Origin: a bacterium
GTDB taxonomy: Bacteria > Muiribacteriota > Ozemobacteria > Ozemobacterales > Ozemobacteraceae
Assembly: GCA_016192885.1 (NCBI GenBank)
Contig: JACPTH010000074.1
Coordinates: 1 to 6,051, forward strand
Length of the DNA stretch: 6,051 bases
Direction of reading: 5' to 3'
This document shows positions 1 to 4,994 of the stretch, one piece after another. A program made the position numbers and the translations under genes. The notes under the pieces were generated by a model. The model did no database searches. It was not told the origin of the DNA and was given only the letters and a program-made list of their open reading frames with translations. The first letter of the stretch is position 1, and every line of letters begins with the position of its first letter.

Positions 1-378
1 GACCAACGGCTTAAAGGGGTCTTTTTTTTCATTTACCGGTTTAAAGACGCAAGTCTGAGCAAGAGAATCTACCTGCTCCGTTTCAGTCATTGAAGGGTTG
101 ATTTGCGCTGAGGGCTCTTCCGCGGGTTCAGCTCCGGGCGCTTCGGCGGGATTTGCTCCGGGCGCTTCGGCGGGATTTGCTCCGGGCGCTTCGGCGGGAT
201 TTGCTTCTTCGGCAGAGCCGGCTTCTTTATTTTCCGTGGGGGAAGCAGAATCCTCGCTAGGAATTGAAAAAGAATCAGGTTCTTCAGCATGAGCGCAATT
301 CACCGCCGAAAAGAGGATCAACCCAAAAGAAAACAAAATCATCAAGGAATTTGATCTATTGGTTTGCGAGCATTTCAT
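1..378 (-). CDS. Second PilP-like type IV pilus protein, N-terminal part (runs off the window)
   Basis: The first 126 codons are visible, in frame to the window edge. The ATG at 376-378 has a GAGGAG ribosome binding site eight bases upstream. Residues 1-31 look like a signal peptide (MKCSQTNRSNS, a hydrophobic stretch, then AHA|EE), so the product is probably periplasmic. A Cys lies at residue 28, but the residues before it are a poor lipobox. Residues 32-98 are low-complexity, rich in Pro, Ala and Glu, with three exact NPAEAPGA repeats. Residues 99-126 match residues 49-76 of the pilP-like gene upstream at 21 of 28 positions, including VNEKKDPFKPL. The DPFKPL stretch is typical of PilP, which joins the inner-membrane PilN/PilO complex to the PilQ secretin. 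The beta-domain should follow outside the window. A PilP paralogue is the best reading; a fusion to another pilus component cannot be excluded. Confidence 0.75.
   Translation of the reverse strand, partial: MKCSQTNRSNSLMILFSFGLILFSAVNCAHAEEPDSFSIPSEDSASPTENKEAGSAEEANPAEAPGANPAEAPGANPAEAPGAEPAEEPSAQINPSMTETEQVDSLAQTCVFKPVNEKKDPFKPLV
131..202 (-). repeat. Three exact 24-base tandem repeats in the linker of the second PilP-like gene
   Basis: Three identical 24-base units lie head to tail at 131-154, 155-178 and 179-202. Each is in frame and encodes the eight residues NPAEAPGA. Degenerate versions flank them on the coding strand (AEEA before, AEPAEEP after). The unit is a multiple of three, so changes in copy number would lengthen or shorten the linker without breaking the frame. 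The identity at the base level suggests recent expansion by slippage. Confidence 0.9.
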
Positions 379-386
379 GGCATTCT

Positions 387-392
387 CTCCTC
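387..392 (-). promoter_or_regulatory. Ribosome binding site of the second PilP-like gene
   Basis: GAGGAG on the minus strand, eight bases before the ATG at 376-378. It supports this start for the gene. Confidence 0.7.
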
Positions 393-396
393 GATT

Positions 397-444
397 TCAT
401 AGCATTTTACTCATGTTTTGTACCAAACCAATCGGAAAATTCAC
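397..444 (-). CDS. Possible 15-residue leader peptide before the second PilP-like gene
   Basis: A near-perfect Shine-Dalgarno sequence, AGGAGGTGG (451-459), stands nine bases before a GTG at 442-444. That GTG opens a reading frame of 15 codons (VNFPIGLVQNMSKML) ending in TGA at 397-399, 18 bases before the ATG of the second PilP-like gene. The Shine-Dalgarno is one of the strongest in the window and has no other obvious use. The peptide has no recognisable motif and no run of a single amino acid that would suggest attenuation. It could equally be a chance frame or the remnant of a decayed start region. Confidence 0.2.
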   Translation of the reverse strand: MNFPIGLVQNMSKML

Positions 445-502
445 TCTTTTCCACCTCCTAGTCGGAAATGAAGGGCTATCGTTCAAAATACTTCTTCGGC
501 AC

Positions 503-522
503 TCGATAAATAACATTATCGA
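503..522. other. Hairpin or operator-like inverted repeat
   Basis: A perfect 7-base inverted repeat, TCGATAA and TTATCGA, is separated by six bases. On the minus strand CGG precedes and CCG follows after three extra bases, so the stem could extend past a bulge. No T-run follows, which argues against a terminator. Its place between the two PilP-like genes would suit an operator or an RNA processing site, but the sequence does not decide between them. Confidence 0.45.
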
Positions 523-556
523 CCGGTACAGATTTTTTGTTCACAATTAACCAAGT

Positions 557-581
557 AAAATAAACATTTCCTGTTTATTTT
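557..581. terminator. AT-rich hairpin over the stop codon of the split pilP
   Basis: A perfect 10-base stem (AAAATAAACA pairing with TGTTTATTTT) with the 5-base loop GGAAA begins inside the last codons of the C-terminal pilP fragment and covers its TAA stop. The 3' arm is T-rich, but no separate U-run follows and the stem has only one C-G pair. It may act as a weak terminator or a 3'-end stabiliser separating the upstream operon from the next gene. Its symmetry means it could work on either strand. Confidence 0.4.
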
Positions 582-766
582 TCTTCAACTAAAAATAACC
601 TTCGACGTTTCTCTAAATTAGAATAAACAACAAGTTTGTCCGGTAATATATCGACTACTTTAAACTTTCCATCCACATTTTGGTCCTTTTGGAGCACCAA
701 AAATTTATTTTCAAACACTACCATTGCCAGCCTATCATTATCATTCCCGCAAATTCCGTTAACCAT
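575..766 (-). CDS. pilP: C-terminal beta-domain fragment of the split PilP-like protein
   Basis: This 63-codon frame carries the part of PilP missing from the frame upstream. GICGNDNDRLAMVV leads into the beta-strand pattern of the PilP periplasmic domain (FLVLQKDQNVDGKFKVVDI, then DKLVVYS and RRRLFLVEEK). This domain contacts the secretin in known PilP proteins. Its ATG (764-766) overlaps the last base of the Arg119 codon of the N-terminal frame and directly follows an in-frame TAG. There is no good ribosome binding site and no signal peptide, so on its own the product would stay in the cytoplasm and probably not work. It is best read as the 3' half of a frameshifted pilP. Codons in this part still follow a protein-like pattern, so the break is recent, is a sequence or assembly error, or is bypassed. 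Confidence 0.6.
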   Translation of the reverse strand: MVNGICGNDNDRLAMVVFENKFLVLQKDQNVDGKFKVVDILPDKLVVYSNLEKRRRLFLVEEK

Positions 767-1122
767 CTATCGTTGCTATTCCCGCAGATTCCTTGAACAA
801 CCAACTTAATCGGAGGAGCGGGAGGGGGTTGAATTATAGGTTCGGAAGCAACAATAGGCTCAAAATGAATGCGTTCTTGGCGATCAGGTCTGCGGATTAA
901 AGGTTTAAATGGGTCTTTCTTTTCATTGACCGGCTTGAAAGGGTGCGTTTGAGAAAGTGATTCCACCTGATCTGATTCATCCGCGGAATCGAAAGAGTTG
1001 TCCTGTGATAAATTTTCCCCGGAAAAAAGAACTCTTGGGTTGGCCAGGAAAAAAACCGAAAGGAAGAAGCAAGCAAACAATGAAAATCGAAAAACCTTCA
1101 TTATTGTTGTATTTTGGCCCAA
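718..1122 (-). CDS. pilP: PilP-like protein, N-terminal part, frame lost in a duplicated segment
   Basis: The fourth gene of the pilMNOP set. The TTG start (1120-1122) is preferred because GGAGG (1131-1135) lies exactly eight bases upstream; the ATG at 1099-1101 is 29 bases from it but is possible. Residues 8-34 form a signal peptide (MKVFRFSLF, hydrophobic core). An acidic linker and a Pro-rich stretch follow, with VNEKKDPFKPLI at 65-76 and PPPAPPIKLVVQGICGN at 100-115, typical of PilP just before its beta-domain. After Arg119 the frame runs into nonsense (WLTEFAGMIMIGWQW, then TAG at 718-720). The proper continuation is in another frame, from 766 down to 575. PilP normally links PilN/PilO to the PilQ secretin. 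As written, the product lacks its folded domain. Assembly error, mutation and recombination with the paralogue downstream are all possible. Confidence 0.7.
   Translation of the reverse strand: MGQNTTIMKVFRFSLFACFFLSVFFLANPRVLFSGENLSQDNSFDSADESDQVESLSQTHPFKPVNEKKDPFKPLIRRPDRQERIHFEPIVASEPIIQPPPAPPIKLVVQGICGNSNDRWLTEFAGMIMIGWQW
731..804 (-). repeat. Imperfect tandem duplication that breaks the pilP frame
   Basis: The stretch encoding LVVQGICGNSNDR (766-804) is followed at once by a second version encoding MVNGICGNDNDR (731-766) in a different frame. In the 27 aligned bases from GGA to the Arg codon, six differ, three of them in synonymous third positions. The offset between the copies is about 38 bases, not a multiple of three, which causes the frameshift. 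The divergence is too high for a fresh slippage duplication and resembles that between the two PilP-like genes. Confidence 0.75.
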
Positions 1123-1123
1123 C

Positions 1124-1681
1124 TTAAAATCCTCCCATTATATAAACCTTGGCGCTCAAATTCACTGTAATATAGGGACTTTTTGATTTAACATCGGTTT
1201 CGGCGGAAACTGAAATGGTGATGGCCCCCGCCGCCAGGTTTACGATTTTTCGTTTCTCCATAATAAGCAGAAAATTCCCGACGTCCGAAAAAGTTCCCGA
1301 GAGGCTAATTTCTATAGGCAATTCAGACCATTGTTCCGCTCTTACAAGGGGGGAAATGCGGATATCATTAAATTTCACGTTAAATTTATTGGCGACAACC
1401 TCGGTTGATTCAAGCAGCTTTGGAACAACGGTGTTAAGTTGGTTGGATTCCATTGCAAGCTTGTTTTTCTCTTCCTCTTTCTTTGCAATATCTTCCTGAA
1501 TTTTTGAAATTTCTCCATCAAGATTAGCTATTTGATTTTGCTTGACTTTAAGGTTGGCAATGCTCTTTTCAATCTCCGCTCTTTGATCCTGGGCGGGTTG
1601 CCAGTAATAAATGTAAAAAGCTCCAAGGGCTGCGGCCAATGCAATTACTATAAACATTACGACGGCGGCGAAATTATTCAT
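1124..1681 (-). CDS. pilO: Type IV pilus inner-membrane alignment protein PilO
   Basis: 185 residues, close to the usual PilO length. A short cytoplasmic start (MNN) leads into one membrane segment at about residues 4-27. A charged coiled coil follows at about 30-80 (KSIANLKVKQNQIANLDGE and onward), then a periplasmic ferredoxin-like domain with the family pattern VVPKLLEST, LPIEISLSGTFSDVGNFLL and KRKIVNLAAGAITIS. PilO pairs with PilN through this domain and coiled coil, forming the inner-membrane part of the pilus machine. The ATG (1679-1681) is 18 bases after pilN, with GGGAG ten bases upstream. Only one base separates the stop from the pilP start. Identification rests on architecture, weak motifs and gene order, because PilO sequences diverge strongly. 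Confidence 0.88.
   Translation of the reverse strand: MNNFAAVVMFIVIALAAALGAFYIYYWQPAQDQRAEIEKSIANLKVKQNQIANLDGEISKIQEDIAKKEEEKNKLAMESNQLNTVVPKLLESTEVVANKFNVKFNDIRISPLVRAEQWSELPIEISLSGTFSDVGNFLLIMEKRKIVNLAAGAITISVSAETDVKSKSPYITVNLSAKVYIMGGF
1131..1135 (-). promoter_or_regulatory. Ribosome binding site of pilP, inside the end of pilO
   Basis: GGAGG forms most of the two Gly codons just before the final Phe codon of pilO and sits eight bases before the TTG start of pilP. This favours TTG over the later ATG and implies that ribosomes finishing pilO start pilP close by. Confidence 0.65.
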
Positions 1682-1699
1682 AGGGTCAGTACTCCCTGT

Positions 1700-2290
1700 T
1701 TATTTAGCTTCGAAGGTGCGTTTTACACGACACGTAATATCGAATCTCATTACCGGTGCCTTCTCAAATTGGTTCTTGTTAGCGTTTGTTAGAAACACTT
1801 CTTCGAAGAAACCATGACCTTGCAGTTGATTAATGAAGCTTTGAATTCCCACTGTAAGGCGCTTACCCTCTTTGTCTTCGGGTTTGGCTGCGGCTATTCC
1901 GGTCATTTGAACTCGGCGGTCTGAGTCAATTCGTAGATTGGTCAGCCAAACAGTGTCTTCCGGGACAACTTTTGTCATTTCCTTAAACACCTCGGACCAT
2001 TGAAGAAGGTTAATTCCAGAGAGTTGTTTCAATTGATCGATTTGGATATTGAGTTGGGAAAGTTGTTGGTTAAGCCGATCGCGCTCGTCGAACTTTTTTG
2101 ATTTTGTCGCAATTTCTTGCTCCAACTCAGTCTTTTCCTTTTCCTTATCTTTATTAAAGTCTTCGATCCAAATTGTGGCGAAGTAAAATCCGGCAAGGAT
2201 GGCCGCCACCGCAATCACGCCAAAAATAGCGGCGAAGGGGATCTGAATCGGCTTGCGCCGCTTTATCGTTATCAGGTTTACTTTAATCAT
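1700..2290 (-). CDS. pilN: Type IV pilus inner-membrane alignment protein PilN
   Basis: 196 residues, normal for PilN. The cytoplasmic tail MIKVNLITIKRRKP holds VNLI, matching the conserved INLLP segment with which PilN docks into a groove of PilM. A membrane helix spans about residues 18-42. A coiled coil, strongly charged, runs from about 45 to 90. The periplasmic domain begins with LLQWSEVFKEMTKVVPEDTVWL (95-116), the family's W-to-P-to-WL pattern, and goes on with a two-layer alpha/beta pattern to residue 192. The ATG (2288-2290) is five bases after the pilM stop, and GGTGG upstream can serve as a ribosome binding site. It acts with PilM, PilO and PilP to bridge the cytoplasmic motor and the outer-membrane secretin. 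Confidence 0.92.
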   Translation of the reverse strand: MIKVNLITIKRRKPIQIPFAAIFGVIAVAAILAGFYFATIWIEDFNKDKEKEKTELEQEIATKSKKFDERDRLNQQLSQLNIQIDQLKQLSGINLLQWSEVFKEMTKVVPEDTVWLTNLRIDSDRRVQMTGIAAAKPEDKEGKRLTVGIQSFINQLQGHGFFEEVFLTNANKNQFEKAPVMRFDITCRVKRTFEAK

Positions 2291-2295
2291 TTTTC

Positions 2296-3384
2296 TTATT
2301 CCACCGCCCCTCTTAATGCCAAGCCAATGGCAACCGTAAATTGTTGGAGGTTGCTATAAAGGGAATCAGTGTCGGAAGTCGTGACCGCAACTCCCTCAAG
2401 GGGGTTCCCCATATAAACATCCACTCCAAGTTCATTGCTTAAATACGTGTTAAACCCCTTCAAATTTGCCGTTCCACCCGAAAGAATGATTCTATGAATG
2501 AGGGGTTCGCGCGATTGGGCCTTAAAGTAATCGAAGGAGCGCCGAATTTCTGAGGATAATTCTTCAACCGTGGTTCTAACAACCTCGGAAACTTCGTTTT
2601 CGGTTCCTCCCCCAATGTTGATTTCAGCCTCGGTTACCTTTATCTGTTCGGCTTGATCGAACTCTTGCTTCATTACGTTCATGATCATTTGCGTAATATT
2701 GTTTCCGGCAATCGGAATATTTCGGGTGAACATTAGGGTGCTGGCTTTTAAAACGGAGATATTTGTCGTTCGGGCCCCTGCGTCAATCACCGCGACAACT
2801 TCTCCGCCCTCTTGGGAATCTGCGGTCTGTTTTATTGAGGTCTCAAGGGCGTTAAGAGCTGCAATAGTATCGACATCTATGGCTTCCGTCCCAACGCCGG
2901 ATTGTTTGAGGATATCCATGTAACTATTAACAAGTTCTTTTTGTGCAACAACCAAAAGAATGGAGGACTTTCCACCTCCCTCTTCATCGACCAAATCTTG
3001 GAGAACGGCGTGAGTAATACTCACCTCTTCAATCGCATATGGAACGTATTGTTCCGCTTCAATTCGAACCGTCTGCTCTAATTCATCCGGAGTCATTTTG
3101 GGAAGTTTAGTAAATCTCATAATGACATTTTGTCCCGAAATGGATGCAAAACTACGTTCCGGCTTGATTTTTGCGTTCTTCAAAAGTTCTTTAATTACCG
3201 CCACAATGGAAGGAGCATCCTTGATGTTTCCTTCTTCCATTGCGCCCTGTGGAAGCGGTGAAATCCCATACCCAATTACTTCAGGTCCGGTAGGGTTCTT
3301 TTTTAATTGGATAACCTTCACCGACGAGGTTCCAATATCGACTCCAACAGACGTGTTGCTTGTCCCGAAGGTAAACAACCCCAT
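2296..3384 (-). CDS. pilM: Type IV pilus actin-like ATPase-fold protein PilM
   Basis: 362 residues, full length for PilM. Actin/FtsA-fold nucleotide-binding motifs are clear: VGVDIGTSSVKVIQL (phosphate 1, residues 13-27), VIDAGARTTNISVL (phosphate 2, about 199-212) and ILSGGTANLKGF (adenosine motif, about 310-321). ELEQTVRIEAEQYVPY (101-116) is also typical of the family. PilM sits in the cytoplasm, forms a ring under the inner membrane, binds the PilN tail and links the motor ATPases to the pilus. The start ATG has GGAGG eight bases upstream. It is first of four closely spaced pil genes and follows a 257-base gap, so the operon promoter is expected there. No key motif appears missing. Confidence 0.97.
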   Translation of the reverse strand: MGLFTFGTSNTSVGVDIGTSSVKVIQLKKNPTGPEVIGYGISPLPQGAMEEGNIKDAPSIVAVIKELLKNAKIKPERSFASISGQNVIMRFTKLPKMTPDELEQTVRIEAEQYVPYAIEEVSITHAVLQDLVDEEGGGKSSILLVVAQKELVNSYMDILKQSGVGTEAIDVDTIAALNALETSIKQTADSQEGGEVVAVIDAGARTTNISVLKASTLMFTRNIPIAGNNITQMIMNVMKQEFDQAEQIKVTEAEINIGGGTENEVSEVVRTTVEELSSEIRRSFDYFKAQSREPLIHRIILSGGTANLKGFNTYLSNELGVDVYMGNPLEGVAVTTSDTDSLYSNLQQFTVAIGLALRGAVE

Positions 3385-3392
3385 AGTTTATT

Positions 3393-3397
3393 CCTCC
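3393..3397 (-). promoter_or_regulatory. Ribosome binding site of pilM
   Basis: GGAGG, eight bases before the ATG at 3382-3384: consensus sequence and optimal spacing, fixing the pilM start. Confidence 0.8.
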
Positions 3398-3455
3398 ACG
3401 ATCGAGATCCCGAACTACAAAGACTTGCTCCAAAAAAAATTTAGAACGCTACTTC

Positions 3456-3461
3456 GTTATA
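3456..3461 (-). promoter_or_regulatory. Candidate -10 box for the pilM operon
   Basis: TATAAC on the minus strand, 72 bases before the pilM start, is the best -10-like hexamer close to the gene. No convincing -35 box is found 16-18 bases upstream; that region is simply AT-rich. The position would give an untranslated leader of about 65 bases. This is a weak call made mainly because a promoter is expected in this gap. Confidence 0.22.
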
Positions 3462-3617
3462 TCGGTTAAGTAAGAATAATAATTGATAACAAAATGAAAG
3501 AATGGAAGAGTGAAATAATAATTAAATTGAGGAGAAATTAATACAACCTACGAAGGGCAACCCGAGAATAATAGAATGGAAGAATTTGCCTATACGACCA
3601 CCCTTTTCTCCCGATTT

Positions 3618-3633
3618 CAATCGCTCCCGATTG
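3618..3633. other. Small hairpin after the spoIID-like gene
   Basis: A perfect 6-base stem, CAATCG and CGATTG, with a 4-base loop begins eight bases after the TAG stop of the spoIID-like gene. No T-run follows on the minus strand, so a standard intrinsic terminator is not supported. It may mark the 3' end of the transcript. CTCCCGATT also occurs twice here in plus-strand reading, at 3608-3616 and 3624-3632. Confidence 0.35.
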
Positions 3634-3641
3634 GCATAAAC

Positions 3642-4994
3642 CTACCTGATGCCCATATCCCCAAGAAGAAGCAATTTTTCGCTTTTTGCTTTTACCCCCT
3701 TTAAAGATAGCTTTTGCGAAATGGAAGTGTCAAGAATGGTTTCCCGCGTGTTTCTCGTCTTCAATAAGGGCTTTCCAAAAACTATCGGTTGGATTTTTGA
3801 CGATGAAATGACGTGCCACCCTTCGCGCGGTTTCAAAACTCGGCGGATCCCTTTGGAATATTGAATAACAAACACATCAGGCTCCATTTCGGATTTTCCG
3901 TTTCCCTGAATGGGGTCGCTTTTTTCTTTCTTTGCGGAAATTTGAATCGAATCGGAATTTTTTATTACAAAGGTCGTACTAGGCAAATTAAACAAACGCC
4001 TAAAAGTCGTTCCCTTAATTTTAAAAAGCGTTTTATTTGAGACAAAAGCCATTTCCGTAACTCGATCGAAGGGGCTTTCCGAGTTAATTTTCACGTCATC
4101 AATATTTTCAACCCTAATTCCTTCAGAATTCAATTGCTTTTTTAGGGAAGCGAATGAAATATCCCTGTTCCAGCGATAGTTGATTCCCCTTTGGCAAAAA
4201 TTGCATTTCACCCTTCGAAGATACTCCGCCGGAGGCCCTCCCCACACTTTATCATTATCCGAGGTCATTCCCCCGCAGGTCGCGTGATATAGAGTAGAAA
4301 TTGGGTTCCCTTTGTGAATCATGATTATTCCATTAGTGTCCCTAATCGCTTGCGCGACCACCGGTCGCTCGGCATTTATACCGCCATAAATTTGGCAGTG
4401 ATCCTTGTTGCATAAATCGAAAACGTTTTTGCCGTGTTTTCCGCGGTTCGCGAAAGCATAGGTTCTGGCGATTACCGCTTGGGCCTTCAATGTTTCAGCG
4501 GGAGAAAGAGAACTAATCTCCGACCCAACAACTCCCATAACGTAATCCTCAAGGGACACATAATTTACGACTTTTGCGCCATTTTGTCGGAAATTGATCG
4601 ATAAGGAGCCCCGATAAGGGTTTCCATTTATCACTATTCTTCCCGCTCGCGGTTGAAATCTAATTTCACGCTTCGTCAAATCAAGAGATTTTTTCGACGA
4701 GCGTTTTTTTTGCTTTGCGGCGGGATTGTTTCCGACGGCCCACTCAAACCTTTCATTCGGTCGTAGATTTTTCAACTTTTGACCTTTTTCCCCGACTAAA
4801 TCTCCGCCCCCCGGAAAAACTAGGTTCACCGACGGAAGAAGGTCGAAAATTTGTATTTTGAGAGCAATTTGCTTGGGGTTTCCCGAAGGGTTTCCCGAAG
4901 GGTTTTCCGAAGAAAAAAGCTGAGCGTTGAAAAAATGCGTAAAACATAAAACAAAAAAAATGACTTTTATTCTTAGATCTTTCAAAGATTTCAT
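3642..4994 (-). CDS. Secreted SpoIID/LytB-domain protein, probably acting on peptidoglycan
   Basis: 450 residues from the ATG at 4992-4994, preferred over a frame open to 5057 because it gives a signal peptide (MKSLKDLRIKVIFFVLCF onward) and an ATGA overlap with queH. An NPSG-repeat linker and an N-terminal beta-rich region precede the SpoIID core at about residues 125-285. LEDYVMGVVGSE includes Glu169, aligned with the catalytic Glu of SpoIID, a lytic transglycosylase on stripped glycan strands. LKAQAVIARTYA follows. DLCNKDHCQIYGG carries Cys195, His199 and Cys200, resembling the zinc ligands of clostridial SpoIID. CGGMTSDNDKVWGGPP and a later CNFC pair (274, 277) fit the LytB-type subgroup. 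The C-terminal 100 residues lack the usual G-x-G-x-GHGVG-x-x-Q signature. Nothing else here suggests sporulation, so a cell-wall or division role is more likely. Confidence 0.85.
   Translation of the reverse strand: MKSLKDLRIKVIFFVLCFTHFFNAQLFSSENPSGNPSGNPKQIALKIQIFDLLPSVNLVFPGGGDLVGEKGQKLKNLRPNERFEWAVGNNPAAKQKKRSSKKSLDLTKREIRFQPRAGRIVINGNPYRGSLSINFRQNGAKVVNYVSLEDYVMGVVGSEISSLSPAETLKAQAVIARTYAFANRGKHGKNVFDLCNKDHCQIYGGINAERPVVAQAIRDTNGIIMIHKGNPISTLYHATCGGMTSDNDKVWGGPPAEYLRRVKCNFCQRGINYRWNRDISFASLKKQLNSEGIRVENIDDVKINSESPFDRVTEMAFVSNKTLFKIKGTTFRRLFNLPSTTFVIKNSDSIQISAKKEKSDPIQGNGKSEMEPDVFVIQYSKGIRRVLKPREGWHVISSSKIQPIVFGKPLLKTRNTRETILDTSISQKLSLKGVKAKSEKLLLLGDMGIR
4877..4911 (-). repeat. Short NPSG tandem repeat behind the signal peptide
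   Basis: A 12-base unit encoding N-P-S-G occurs twice, plus a partial third copy, giving ENPSGNPSGNP at the mature N-terminus of the SpoIID-like protein. It is in frame and probably forms a flexible linker. The boundaries are approximate. Confidence 0.6.

Larger units (their letters stand above)
379..574. other. Gap between the two PilP-like genes
   Basis: This 196-base stretch is long for an otherwise tightly packed operon and is AT-rich. It contains most of an AT-rich hairpin at the end of the upstream gene, a second hairpin at 503-522, a strong unassigned Shine-Dalgarno with a tiny ORF, and the start region of the next gene. A minus-strand TTGTGA (541-546) and GATAAT (515-520) resemble promoter boxes, but they are 20 bases apart, too far for a good sigma-70 promoter. 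No convincing coding region longer than 15 codons was found. Confidence 0.5.
3385..3641. other. Gap between the spoIID-like gene and pilM
   Basis: These 257 bases contain no plausible gene. They are AT-rich in the middle and contain a 16-base hairpin near the end of the upstream gene, the weak -10 candidate and the pilM ribosome binding site. An 11-base direct repeat, TCTTCCATTCT on the minus strand, occurs at 3573-3583 and 3499-3509. The gap is likely to separate two transcription units and to carry the pilus operon promoter. Confidence 0.5.

Noticed and set aside
131..202. CRISPR-like direct repeats
   Set aside because: The repeats are contiguous without spacers and encode an in-frame protein repeat.
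87..290. Minus-strand frame rich in P-P-K-R-P-E repeats
   Set aside because: It is the same 24-base repeat read in another frame. The overlapping frame from 378 has a start with a Shine-Dalgarno, a signal peptide and PilP similarity.
718..766. Programmed -1 ribosomal frameshift joining the two pilP halves
   Set aside because: No slippery heptamer of the X XXY YYZ type and no clear downstream stem were seen in the overlap. A diverged duplication explains the frame change more simply.
3098..3469. Plus-strand frame of 123 codons opposite pilM
   Set aside because: It is a shadow of pilM with no domain features. The pilM motifs on the other strand are unmistakable.
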